A DNA stretch of 35,022 nucleotides from contig NZ_PUQD01000057.1 in NCBI RefSeq assembly GCF_003331055.1, positions 1 to 35,022 on the forward strand. The letters run 5' to 3'. The notes under the pieces were generated by a model that worked only from the letters and a program-made list of their open reading frames with translations, did no database searches and was not told where the DNA came from. The position numbers and the translations under genes are program-made. This stretch comes from Pseudomonas sp. AFG_SD02_1510_Pfu_092 (GTDB lineage Bacteria > Pseudomonadota > Gammaproteobacteria > Pseudomonadales > Pseudomonadaceae). Below, one piece after another: positions 17,077-25,388 of this stretch (position 1 is the stretch's first letter; the number at the start of each line of letters is the position of its first letter).

Positions 17077-18054
17077 GTGCAGACGCCCATTCCCGTAACC
17101 GTACTCACCGGCTTTCTCGGTGCCGGCAAGACCACCTTGCTCAAGCACATGCTCAAGGCCGAGCATGGCCTGAAGATCGCCGTGATCGAGAACGAATTCA
17201 GCGAGGCCGGCATCGACAGCCAGTTGCTCGGCGACCAGCCGGTACAGGTGATGACCCTGGCCAATGGCTGCGTATGCTGCAGCATCCATGGCGACCTGAC
17301 CCGCGCCTTGTATCTGCTGCTCGAGCGCCTGGATGCCGGCGAGATCGCGTTCGACCGCCTGGTCATCGAATGCACCGGCCTGGCCGACCCGGCGCCGGTG
17401 GCACAAACCTTCTTCATCGACGAGGAGCTGCGTGAGCGCTACATCCTCGACGGCATCATCACCTTGGTCGATGCTGCCCATGCCGAGCTGCACCTGACCC
17501 AGACCATCGCCCAGGCGCAGGTCGGTTTTGCCGATCGCCTGCTGCTGAGCAAGACCGACCTGGTCGAGCCCGCCGCCGTCGAGGCCCTGCGCGAGCGCCT
17601 GGCGCGCATCAATGGCCGCGCAGCCGCCCGCGTGGTCGAGCATGGCCGCATCGACCTGGCCGAGTTGCTGGATGTACGTGGCTTCAACCTCAACCCCGAC
17701 CTGGGTGCGAACCTGAAACCGACGCTGCGCCCACTGCTCAAGCCCGCTACCCCGGACCGGATCTCCACCCTGGTGCTGCGCACCGAAACCGCGCTGGACA
17801 TCGACCGGCTCAGCGCTTTCATGAATGAACTGCTGGAAACCCATGGCAAGCAGTTGCTGCGCTACAAGGGCGTGCTGAACATTGCCGGTGAGACGCGCAA
17901 ACTGGTGTTCCAGGGCGTGCTCAAGCTCTACGGCTTCGACTGGGATGCCGAATGGGCCGACGATGAAACCCGCGAGAGCGTCATGGTGTTCATCGCCGAC
18001 GAACTGCCCGAAGCTACGATTCGGGCTGGCTTCGAGGCGCTGGCTGCGGGCTGA
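17077..18054 (+). CDS. CobW/COG0523 family GTPase, YjiA-like metallochaperone
   Basis: G3E-family P-loop GTPase of 325 residues. Close to the N terminus are Walker A GFLGAGKTT, the metal-binding C-x-C-C motif in NGCVCCSIHGDL and the switch/Walker B region VIECTGLADP. SKTD takes the place of the usual NKxD base-specificity motif, and a CobW C-terminal domain follows. Such proteins handle Zn, Co or Ni. I prefer the GTG at 17077 because AGGAG (17063-17067) is 9 nt upstream; the ATG at 17068 directly abuts that site. It follows cstA and ybdD as yjiA follows btsT-yjiX in E. coli. Its last 41 bp overlap the convergent MTHFR gene. Confidence 0.9.
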   Translation: MQTPIPVTVLTGFLGAGKTTLLKHMLKAEHGLKIAVIENEFSEAGIDSQLLGDQPVQVMTLANGCVCCSIHGDLTRALYLLLERLDAGEIAFDRLVIECTGLADPAPVAQTFFIDEELRERYILDGIITLVDAAHAELHLTQTIAQAQVGFADRLLLSKTDLVEPAAVEALRERLARINGRAAARVVEHGRIDLAELLDVRGFNLNPDLGANLKPTLRPLLKPATPDRISTLVLRTETALDIDRLSAFMNELLETHGKQLLRYKGVLNIAGETRKLVFQGVLKLYGFDWDAEWADDETRESVMVFIADELPEATIRAGFEALAAG

Positions 18055-19501
18055 GCCGGCGTGATGTAGGGGGCGCGAACCACTGCGGCCACGAGCTGCG
18101 GTGGCGCGTCTCGACCTCGACGCAAGGGATCAGGCGCTCGGTCAGCACCGCCGTTTGCCGCACCGCCTTGGCCGTGCGGTACTTGACGCTGTGGATGCAC
18201 TCGCGGTCGCCGAACTCGCAGCGGTTCAGCGCGGTGCCGCCGCAGGGGCCGTTGGCCAGGCCCTTGGGGCAGGTTTCCGGGCAGATGTACAAGGTATCTT
18301 CCAGGCGGCAGCGGCCGCAGGTGTCGCAGCCGGTCAGCGGGTGCTTCACCGCGCGTTCCACCTTGTGCAGCACCTGCGCGCCAAGGCGCGTGGCCCACAC
18401 CGGCTGACGCACGGCCCAGCCGAAGGCCTTGCTCAGGCCGTTGCGGCGGCTGAACAGCAGCGAATGCAGGCTGTGCATCAGGTGGTAGCGTGCTTTCTCC
18501 TTCAACGAAGCATCGACCCGTGATTCGCCCTGGCGCCAGGCCGCCTGTGGCGGGTGAAAGCTGACTGCCGGCAGGCCGGGCAACTGCCAGCTGGCCTGCC
18601 AGGCTGGCGCCCATTGTTCCAGTGAGTGCACCTGCGCCTGCCAATGATCGATGCGCGCTTCCAGGGCCAGCAGCTGCTTGAGTTCGTGCACCCCTGACAG
18701 GTGCACGCCGGCGTAGCCCATCAGCTTGACGCCGATGATCTGCAAGGCCAGACGGTCGACACTGCGCGCCTGGGCAAAGGCCTTGGATTGCGCCGCTTCC
18801 GCTTCGAGCATGTCGCGCATGGATGGCGTGACGGTCACCCCGGCCACGTGGTCGAGCATCGCCGCGCGCCCGTGGGTAAGGCTCATGAGGCAGGCCAGCA
18901 TCGGCCTGGGCGTGGCCTGGCGGCGCATCCAGTGCATGGCTTCCTGGTGTTTGCCGGCATCGAAACCCAGCTGCAGGGTGAGGAAGTCGGCCCCCGCCGC
19001 CAGCTTTTTCTCGGCCTTGAAATATTGCGCGCCGCCTTCCTCCTCGCAGTACTTGAACGGGTTCAGCGCAGCGCCAAGCAGCCAGTGCGGGCAGGCCTGG
19101 CGGGCGATCTGCAGGGCGGCGACCGATTCCAGGTAGCGCACCGGGCGCTGGCCCGGCTGGTGGCCGGGCAGGCGGTCGCCGGTGAGCAGCAACAGCTGGT
19201 CGAGGCCAGCGGCGTCCATGCGTTGCAGTTGCGCGAGCAGGTGCTGGCGTTCACGGTCCTTGCCGGAGAAATGCGGCAGCGCCGGTACCGGGTTGGCGAA
19301 CGAGGCGAGGGCGTCGAGGGGCGACATGTCCAGCGGGCTGCCGACGCGGTCGCCAATGGCCACGGTCATTGGCCAGCCGCACAGGTGCGCCCGGGCGAGG
19401 ATCGCGTCCATGGCGGCGAAGCGTTCTGTGGAAGGTTTGGGGACGAACTCCATGACGCAGACGAAGGTGTTTTCGCGCAACGCGGTTTTCAGCAGGCTCA
19501 T
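18014..19501 (-). CDS. MetF-MetV fusion methylenetetrahydrofolate reductase
   Basis: Predicted to reduce 5,10-methylene-THF to 5-methyl-THF. The 495-residue protein has an N-terminal TIM-barrel MTHFR domain (about 1-290; MEFVPKPSTER, LLLLTGDR, AALNPFKYCEEE). A linker of about 90 residues leads to a C-terminal cysteine-rich MTHFR_C/MetV domain. Eight Cys lie within residues 392-435 (392, 395, 398, 407, 411, 420, 428, 435), suggesting bound zinc or an Fe-S cluster. Ordinary proteobacterial MetF (about 290 residues) lacks this part; acetogen MetVF complexes carry it as a separate subunit. The gene is divergent from metE, the consumer of its product, and overlaps the GTPase gene tail-to-tail by 41 bp. 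The electron donor is unknown. Confidence 0.85.
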   Translation of the reverse strand: MSLLKTALRENTFVCVMEFVPKPSTERFAAMDAILARAHLCGWPMTVAIGDRVGSPLDMSPLDALASFANPVPALPHFSGKDRERQHLLAQLQRMDAAGLDQLLLLTGDRLPGHQPGQRPVRYLESVAALQIARQACPHWLLGAALNPFKYCEEEGGAQYFKAEKKLAAGADFLTLQLGFDAGKHQEAMHWMRRQATPRPMLACLMSLTHGRAAMLDHVAGVTVTPSMRDMLEAEAAQSKAFAQARSVDRLALQIIGVKLMGYAGVHLSGVHELKQLLALEARIDHWQAQVHSLEQWAPAWQASWQLPGLPAVSFHPPQAAWRQGESRVDASLKEKARYHLMHSLHSLLFSRRNGLSKAFGWAVRQPVWATRLGAQVLHKVERAVKHPLTGCDTCGRCRLEDTLYICPETCPKGLANGPCGGTALNRCEFGDRECIHSVKYRTAKAVRQTAVLTERLIPCVEVETRHRSSWPQWFAPPTSRRLSPQPAPRSQPES

Positions 19502-19604
19502 GGGGCCGGGTACCTGGTTTGGTCAGGGTGGCATTGTGCGGCAGGCGGCGGGTGGGGTCATGTCCGGATGCGCAGGGTGGTGCTCTGAATGAGACATGTG
19601 GGTG

Positions 19605-19644
19605 CCTGTGCCGGCCTCTTCGCGGGCGCGCCCGCTCCCACAGG
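19605..19644. repeat. Single REP unit
   Basis: One full REP unit with core CGCGGGCGCGCCCGC, in the 282-bp divergent region between the MTHFR and metE genes. It lies upstream of the metE regulatory boxes. This is unusual, because most other units here follow gene ends. Confidence 0.85.
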
Positions 19645-19693
19645 TGCTGCATGAGCCTTGAAGCCATACACATTCACTAACATGAGAAAATCT

Positions 19694-19726
19694 TGAATTC
19701 ATCTCAAATTTTATGAGTTTGTCTCA
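19694..19726 (+). promoter_or_regulatory. metE: Tandem LysR/MetR-like boxes upstream of metE
   Basis: Two boxes of the form TGAR-N5-CTCA lie in an AT-rich patch: TGAATTCATCTCA (19694-19706) and TGAGTTTGTCTCA (19714-19726). Their centres are 20 bp apart, about two helical turns, on one face of the helix. A weaker copy starts at 19683. MetR binds TGAA-N5-TTCA-like sites at metE in enterobacteria, so a MetR homologue is the likely ligand. No metR gene is in the window. Confidence 0.55.
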
Positions 19727-19783
19727 AGATGCCGGCGCCCGGACAATCCCCTCCATTCTTTCAAGCATGCCGAGGGACAAGAC

Positions 19784-22075
19784 ATGGCACTGGCGCACAA
19801 CCTGGGTTTTCCACGTATCGGTCGCGACCGCGAGCTGAAAAAGGCCCAGGAAGCCTACTGGAAGGGCGAGCTTGACGAAGCCGGCCTGCGCGCCGTTGGC
19901 CGCGAGCTGCGAGCCCGCCATTGGCAGGTACAGAAAGACGCCGGCATCGAACTGCTGCCGGTCGGCGACTTCGCCTGGTATGACCAGGTGCTGACCCACT
20001 CGCTGACCTTTGGCGTGATCCCGTCGCGCTTTCGCAGCCACGACGCTGCCCGGCCCACCCTGCAGACCTTGTTCGCCATGGCCCGTGGCACCGTGGGTGA
20101 CAGCTGCTGCGGCGGCGCGCACGCCCAGGAAATGACCAAGTGGTTCGACAGCAACTACCACTACCTGGTCCCCGAATTCACCGCCGACCAGCAGTTCGCC
20201 CTGAGCTGGGAGCAACTGTTCGAAGAAGTGGATGAGGCGCAGGCCCTTGGCCACGCGGTCAAGCCGGTGGTGATCGGCCCGCTGACCTACCTGTGGCTGG
20301 GCAAGGCCAAGGGCGGCGATTTCGACAGGCTCGAGCTGCTCGATCGCCTGCTGCCGCTGTATGACCAGATTCTCAATCGCCTGGCCGCCCAGGGCGTCGA
20401 ATGGGTGCAGATCGATGAGCCGATCCTGGCCCTGGACCTGCCCCAGGCCTGGAAGAACGCCTACGAGCGCGTCTACAACATCCTCCAGCGCGCACCGCTG
20501 AAGAAGCTGATCGCCACCTACTTCGGCGGCCTGGAAGACAACCTCGGCCTGGCCGCCAACCTGCCGGTCGATGGCCTGCACATCGACCTGGTGCGGGCGC
20601 CCGAGCAGTACCCGACCATTCTCGACCGCCTGCCTGCCTACAAGGTGCTGTCGCTGGGCCTGGTCAACGGCCGCAACGTCTGGCGCTGCGACCTGGGGCA
20701 GGCACTACAAGTGCTGCGCCATGCCCATGAGCGGCTGGGTGAGCGGCTGTGGATAGCACCGTCCTGCTCGCTGCTGCACAGCCCGGTAGACCTGGCCCGC
20801 GAGGATCAACTGGATGCCGAACTGCGCAGCTGGCTGGCCTTTGCCGTACAGAAATGCCAGGAGGTGGCGCTGCTGGCCAAGGCCATCAATGCCCCGCAAG
20901 CCAGCGATGTGGCTGCCGCGCTGGCGCAGAGCCAGGCCGTGCAGGCCAGCCGCGCCGCTTCACCACGTATTCACAAGCCCGATGTGCAGGCCCGCCTGGC
21001 GGCGGTCAAGCCTGCAGACAGCCAGCGCCACTCGGCGTTTGCCCAGCGTATCGTCAAGCAGCGCGCGGGCCTCGACCTGCCGGCGTTCCCGACCACCACC
21101 ATCGGCTCGTTCCCGCAGACCTCGGCGATTCGCCTGGCACGCCAGGCCTACAAGCAGGGCAAGCTGACCGAGGCCGATTACGTCGAAGCCATGCACAGCG
21201 AGATCCGCCATGCGGTGAAAATCCAGGAAGACCTGGGCCTGGATGTACTGGTGCACGGCGAGGCCGAGCGCAACGACATGGTCGAGTACTTCGCCGAGCA
21301 GATCGATGGCTATGCCTTCACCCGCTTCGGCTGGGTGCAGAGCTACGGTTCGCGCTGCGTGAAGCCGGCGGTGATCGTTGGCGACCTGAGCCGGACGAAG
21401 GCCATGACCGTGGAATGGATCACCTATGCCCAGGGCCTGACCAGCAAGGTGATGAAGGGCATGCTGACCGGCCCGGTGACCATGCTGATGTGGTCGTTCC
21501 CGCGTGAGGATGTGAGCCGCGAAGTGCAGGCGCGCCAGCTGGCGCTGGCGATCCGCGACGAAGTGCTCGACCTGGAAGCGGCGGGTATCAGGGTCGTGCA
21601 GATCGACGAAGCGGCATTCCGTGAAGGCTTGCCGCTGCGCCATGGCGCCTGGGCCCATTACCTGGAATGGGCCACCGAGGCCTTCCGCCTGTGTGCTTCA
21701 GGGGTACGTGACGAAACCCAGATTCATACCCACATGTGCTACAGCGAGTTCAACGATGTGATCGAGTCGATCGCCGCGATGGATGCCGACGTGATCACCA
21801 TCGAGACCTCGCGGTCCGACATGGAGCTGCTGGCTGCCTTCGAGCGGTTCGCCTATCCCAACGAGATCGGCCCGGGTGTGTATGACATTCATTCGCCACG
21901 GGTGCCGACCCGTGAGGAAATGGTCAAGCTGCTGCGCAAGGCTGCCCGGCGTATCCCGGCCGAGCGCTTGTGGGTCAACCCGGATTGCGGGCTGAAGACC
22001 CGTGGCTGGCCGGAGACCGAGGCAGCGCTGGTGAACATGGTCGCCGCTGCCCGCGAGCTGCGTGGCACTGCCTGA
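19784..22075 (+). CDS. metE: Cobalamin-independent methionine synthase MetE
   Basis: Transfers the methyl group of 5-methyl-THF-polyglutamate to homocysteine to form methionine, in the cytosol, without B12. The 763-residue protein has the full MetE double-barrel layout. The catalytic zinc ligands are present: His650 and Cys652 in IHTHMCYSEF, Glu674 in TIETSRSD and Cys735 in NPDCGLKTRGW. The ATG at 19784 has a GAGGGA ribosome site. The divergent neighbour is an MTHFR that makes its substrate. Tandem MetR-like boxes lie 58-90 bp upstream. A REP pair begins 11 nt after the stop. Confidence 0.97.
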   Translation: MALAHNLGFPRIGRDRELKKAQEAYWKGELDEAGLRAVGRELRARHWQVQKDAGIELLPVGDFAWYDQVLTHSLTFGVIPSRFRSHDAARPTLQTLFAMARGTVGDSCCGGAHAQEMTKWFDSNYHYLVPEFTADQQFALSWEQLFEEVDEAQALGHAVKPVVIGPLTYLWLGKAKGGDFDRLELLDRLLPLYDQILNRLAAQGVEWVQIDEPILALDLPQAWKNAYERVYNILQRAPLKKLIATYFGGLEDNLGLAANLPVDGLHIDLVRAPEQYPTILDRLPAYKVLSLGLVNGRNVWRCDLGQALQVLRHAHERLGERLWIAPSCSLLHSPVDLAREDQLDAELRSWLAFAVQKCQEVALLAKAINAPQASDVAAALAQSQAVQASRAASPRIHKPDVQARLAAVKPADSQRHSAFAQRIVKQRAGLDLPAFPTTTIGSFPQTSAIRLARQAYKQGKLTEADYVEAMHSEIRHAVKIQEDLGLDVLVHGEAERNDMVEYFAEQIDGYAFTRFGWVQSYGSRCVKPAVIVGDLSRTKAMTVEWITYAQGLTSKVMKGMLTGPVTMLMWSFPREDVSREVQARQLALAIRDEVLDLEAAGIRVVQIDEAAFREGLPLRHGAWAHYLEWATEAFRLCASGVRDETQIHTHMCYSEFNDVIESIAAMDADVITIETSRSDMELLAAFERFAYPNEIGPGVYDIHSPRVPTREEMVKLLRKAARRIPAERLWVNPDCGLKTRGWPETEAALVNMVAAARELRGTA

Positions 22076-22085
22076 TTCTTCGCTG

Positions 22086-22194
22086 GCTGTACCGGCCTCT
22101 TCGCGGGTAAACCCGCTCCCACAGGTACCGTGCACAACTTGAGTGCAGTGGTGCTGCTGTGGGAGCGGGTTTACCCGCGAAGAGGCCGGCACAG
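22086..22194. repeat. REP inverted pair after metE
   Basis: Facing REP units at 22086-22125 and 22156-22194 with matching cores (GCGGGTAAACCCGC and GCGGGTTTACCCGC). They can form one long stem. They separate metE from the following SDR gene. Confidence 0.92.
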
Positions 22195-22250
22195 ACACTA
22201 AAAACCCCCTAGAATGCCGGCTCCGATTCAAATCGACAGGGAGTGATGCG

Positions 22251-22970
22251 ATGAGAGTTCTGGTAGTCGGCGCCAGCAAGGGCCTGGGCAAGGCCTTCAT
22301 GGAAGGGTTGGGAAAACCGGGCGATACAATGATTGGTGTGTCGCGCGCCAAACCAGCTGCAATGAACATCGGCAAGGACATCGAAACCCGCTGGATCGAA
22401 GCCGACCTCGGCCAGCCGGTTACGGCCGTCGAGACCATCGCCCGGGCACTGGCCGATGGCGGGGTGGACACTCTGATCTACAACCTCGGCTTGTGGGAAG
22501 CCGAGGCCTTCGAAGCGCACTACAGCTTCCTCGCCGACCGCGATGCGCAATTGCAGCGCATGGTCGACTGCAACATCACGGCAACCATCCTGTTGATCAA
22601 GCGCCTGCTGCCGCTGCTGCTGGAAAGCGAAAAACCACGGATCATCCTTACCGGTTCCACTTCGGGTCTGCCCCAGAGCGGTCGCCCGGAAGTCACCTTC
22701 GCCGCTTCCAAGTTCGCCCTGCACGGCATTGCCGAGGCCTTGCGTGAAGGTTATCGGGAGCAGGGGCTTGGGGTGACGTGCCTGAACCTGGGCTACCTGA
22801 ATACCGAGGATGGTCTGGAGGTGCCGTTGGCCGAGGCTGCAGTGCGGGGGGAAGGGGGGCTGATACCGCTGCACGATGTGGTGCTGATGGTGCGCACGCT
22901 GCTGGAATTGTCGGCGGCGAGTTATGTGCGCGAACTGACTTTGCCGGCTATTGCCGATGAGCGGTTCTGA
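22251..22970 (+). CDS. SDR-fold protein lacking the catalytic tyrosine
   Basis: Rossmann-fold short-chain dehydrogenase family member of 239 residues. The cofactor motif GASKGLG is at 7-13, the NLG element at 78-80 and the active-site Ser region GSTSG at 135-139. The YxxxK catalytic pair reads FAASK: Phe150 replaces Tyr and Lys154 is kept. That should abolish or greatly change classical oxidoreductase chemistry, so it may be a binding or regulatory protein or use another residue. The ATG at 22251 has AGGGAG upstream. It sits alone between two REP pairs, so neighbours give no functional clue. Confidence 0.8.
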   Translation: MRVLVVGASKGLGKAFMEGLGKPGDTMIGVSRAKPAAMNIGKDIETRWIEADLGQPVTAVETIARALADGGVDTLIYNLGLWEAEAFEAHYSFLADRDAQLQRMVDCNITATILLIKRLLPLLLESEKPRIILTGSTSGLPQSGRPEVTFAASKFALHGIAEALREGYREQGLGVTCLNLGYLNTEDGLEVPLAEAAVRGEGGLIPLHDVVLMVRTLLELSAASYVRELTLPAIADERF

Positions 22971-22991
22971 TATCTGCGGTTTCTTTGCAAG

Positions 22992-23100
22992 CAGGCCCGG
23001 CCTCTTCGCGGGCTTGCCCGCCCTCACAGGTGCAGCACAAATTTCAAGGTGTGTGCAGTACTTGTGGGAGCGGGCAAGCCCGCGAAGAGGCCGGGCCTGT
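22992..23100. repeat. REP inverted pair between SDR and thiolase genes
   Basis: Facing REP units at 22992-23030 and 23061-23100 (cores GCGGGCTTGCCCGC and GCGGGCAAGCCCGC). They lie between the 3' ends of two convergent genes. Confidence 0.9.
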
Positions 23101-23117
23101 TTACATCAATCGCTGAT

Positions 23118-24296
23118 TCAACGCTCGATGGCCAAGGCCACCCCTTGTCCGCCACCGATGCACAGGGTCGCCAGGCCTTTCCTGGCATCCCGCTTGATCA
23201 TTTCGTGCAGCAGGGTCACCAGCACCCGGCAGCCGGATGCACCAATCGGATGGCCCAGGGCAATCGCCCCACCATTCACATTGACCCGCGCCGCATCCCA
23301 CTCCAGCGCTTTGCCCACCGCCAGCGCCTGGGCGGCGAAGGCTTCGTTGGCTTCGATCAGGTCCAGCTCCGCCAGTTGCCAGCCAGCCTTGTGCAAGCAG
23401 CGCTGGGTCGCCGAAACCGGGCCAATGCCCATTACCGCCGGGTCTACACCTGCACTGGCATAGGCCGCGATCCTGGCCAGCACCGGCAGGCCGAGGGCCT
23501 TGGCCTTGGTCGCGCTCATCAGCAGCACGGCGGCGGCGCCATCGTTCAGGCTGGAGGCGTTGCCAGCGGTGACGCTGCCGTCCTTCTTGAACGCCGCGCG
23601 CAATTTGCCCAGCGATTCGGCCGTGGTCTCCGGGCGCGGCTGCTCGTCACGGGCGAACACCTTGGGCTCGCCCTTTTTCTGCGGCAGCACGATCGGGGTG
23701 ATTTCATCGTCGAAGCGGCCAGCCTCGATCGCAGCCACGGCCTTGCGCTGCGATTCGGCGGCGAAGGCGTCCTGCTGCTCACGGCTGAGGCCGTATTGCT
23801 CCACCAGGTTTTCCGCGGTGATGCCCATGTGGTAGTCGTTGAAGGCATCCCACAGGCCGTCGCTGATCATGCTGTCGATCAGCTGGCCATGGCCCATGCG
23901 CTGGCCGGTACGGGCGGAGGGCATCACGTAGGGGGCGAGGCTCATGTTTTCCTGGCCGCCGGCAATGACCACCTCGGCATCGCCGCAGCGGATGGCCTGG
24001 GCGGCCAGGTGCAAGGCCTTGAGGCCCGAGCCGCAGACCTTGTTCAGGGTCAGTGCCGGTACGCTGAACGGCAGGCCAGCCTTGATGGCAGCCTGGCGTG
24101 CCGGGTTCTGCCCGGCGCCGGCGGTCAACACCTGGCCGAGGATGACTTCATCGACCTGTGCCGGGTCCAGGCCGGTCTGTTGCAGCAGGCGCTTGATCAC
24201 GGCGGCACCGAGGTCTACCGCAGGTACGGTGGCCAGGGCGCCCTGGAAGCTGCCGATGGCGGTACGGGTTGCGGCGACGATGACCACGTCGTTCAT
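23118..24296 (-). CDS. Acetyl-CoA C-acetyltransferase (thiolase)
   Basis: Biosynthetic-type thiolase that condenses two acetyl-CoA to acetoacetyl-CoA, or the reverse. The 392-residue protein has the acyl-accepting Cys88 in NKVCGSGLKA, His349 in GGAIALGHPIGASG and the C-terminal base Cys379 in CIGGGQGVALAIER. The length and the absence of a partner beta-oxidation subunit gene fit PhaA/AtoB-type enzymes, not FadA. The ATG at 24296 is preceded by GGAGAAC. No phaB, phaC or ketone-body genes lie beside it, so whether it serves biosynthesis or degradation is undecided. Confidence 0.92.
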   Translation of the reverse strand: MNDVVIVAATRTAIGSFQGALATVPAVDLGAAVIKRLLQQTGLDPAQVDEVILGQVLTAGAGQNPARQAAIKAGLPFSVPALTLNKVCGSGLKALHLAAQAIRCGDAEVVIAGGQENMSLAPYVMPSARTGQRMGHGQLIDSMISDGLWDAFNDYHMGITAENLVEQYGLSREQQDAFAAESQRKAVAAIEAGRFDDEITPIVLPQKKGEPKVFARDEQPRPETTAESLGKLRAAFKKDGSVTAGNASSLNDGAAAVLLMSATKAKALGLPVLARIAAYASAGVDPAVMGIGPVSATQRCLHKAGWQLAELDLIEANEAFAAQALAVGKALEWDAARVNVNGGAIALGHPIGASGCRVLVTLLHEMIKRDARKGLATLCIGGGQGVALAIER

Positions 24297-24470
24297 GTTG
24301 TTGTTCTCCGTGCGATGGGCGTAAGGCCACAAGCATCGGTGGCTTTGGTTGATTTGTTAAGTTTGTTTTTCTTTGCGATTGATCTGGAAAGCAAATGAAT
24401 GAGCACGAACCGGCCCGCGGAACTACGCTTAGGGATGCGCTACCCACCCAACTGAATGGAGTTCATGCCC

Positions 24471-24737
24471 ATGCGTACATTGATCGCCCTGACCCTCTTG
24501 ATCGGCAGCGGCACGGCATTTGCGGCCACCGAATGCACCACCGCAGATAAAAGCACCTGGCAGGATCAGGAAAAATTCCAGGCGCAGCTCAAGGAACAGG
24601 GCTACAAGATCAACAAGTTCAAGGTCACCAAGGGCAACTGCTACGAAATCTATGGTCTCGACAAGGAAGGCCGCAAGGTCGAGATCTACCATGACCCTGT
24701 GACCGGCAAGGCCGTCAAGTCCGAGGTCAAGGAGTGA
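24471..24737 (+). CDS. Secreted PepSY-domain protein
   Basis: An 88-residue periplasmic protein. The signal peptide (MRTLIALTLLIGSGTAFA) ends near residue 18, and a small PepSY-like domain follows (KEQGYKINKFKVTKGNCYEI, then YGLDKEGRKVEIYHDPVTG). Two Cys (22 and 57) could form a disulphide. I chose the ATG at 24471 because GGAG at 24458-24461 is 9 nt upstream; two earlier in-frame ATGs (24456, 24465) are poorly spaced. The stop overlaps the start of the cytochrome b561 gene (GTGA), implying coupled expression. Its role is unknown; a periplasmic partner of the cytochrome is plausible. Confidence 0.85.
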   Translation: MRTLIALTLLIGSGTAFAATECTTADKSTWQDQEKFQAQLKEQGYKINKFKVTKGNCYEIYGLDKEGRKVEIYHDPVTGKAVKSEVKE

Positions 24738-25267
24738 ACAGCGACGGCACGGTGCAGCTGTGGGACCCACTCCTGCGGCTGTGCCATCTTTCGATAGCCG
24801 TGGTGTTCTTCGCCAACTACTTCTTCAACGAAGAGGGTGAAGACTGGCACCAGTGGCTGGGCTACTACGCACTGGCCTGTGTGGCGGTGCGTGTGGTCTG
24901 GGGTTTTGTCGGGCCGCCCAGCGCGCGGTGGGCCGGCTTCTGGCCAACCCCGACGCGCGTGGCCGGGCATGCCCGTGAGCTGTTGCGCGGCGAGCATACC
25001 CATGGCCTGGGGCATTCGCCGATTGGTGCCCTGGTGATGATATTGATGCTGATCGGCATCGCCGGCCTTGGCCTGACCGGCTGGGCCTCGCAAGAAATAG
25101 ACGCGCTGTGGGGCGTCGACTGGCCGATGGACCTGCACAGCTGGCTGGCCAATGCGGTGCTGGCGCTGGTGTGCGTGCATGTGCTGGGCGCCATCGTCGA
25201 AAGCGTGCGCCTGCGCGAAAACCTGCCATGGTCGATGATCACCGGGCGCCGTCGGCACCGCGACTGA
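24734..25267 (+). CDS. Cytochrome b561-type membrane protein
   Basis: A 177-residue inner-membrane di-haem cytochrome b of the Ni-hydrogenase/b561 type, with four predicted helices. Candidate haem ligands are His in RLCHLSIAVV, WHQWLGYYAL, GHSPIGALVM and LHSWLANAVLALVCVHVLG. It starts with GTG at 24734, overlapping the PepSY stop by 4 nt; GAGG is about 7 nt upstream. Proteins of this type pass electrons between quinols and periplasmic partners. Pairing with a secreted PepSY protein is a recurring arrangement, but substrate and partner are not shown by the sequence. A REP pair starts 3 nt after the stop. Confidence 0.85.
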   Translation: MNSDGTVQLWDPLLRLCHLSIAVVFFANYFFNEEGEDWHQWLGYYALACVAVRVVWGFVGPPSARWAGFWPTPTRVAGHARELLRGEHTHGLGHSPIGALVMILMLIGIAGLGLTGWASQEIDALWGVDWPMDLHSWLANAVLALVCVHVLGAIVESVRLRENLPWSMITGRRRHRD

Positions 25268-25270
25268 TTC

Positions 25271-25376
25271 TGCCGGCCTCTTCGCGGGCTTGCCCGCTCC
25301 CACAGATATTTCCCAGCCTTCAGGATTTGCGCCGTCCCTGTGGGAGCGGGCGAGCCCGCGAACAGGCCGGCACAGG
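25271..25376. repeat. REP inverted pair before fabV
   Basis: Facing REP units at 25271-25305 and 25337-25376. They separate the cytochrome gene from the fabV promoter. Confidence 0.9.
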
Positions 25377-25388
25377 AAAACCTCGGTT

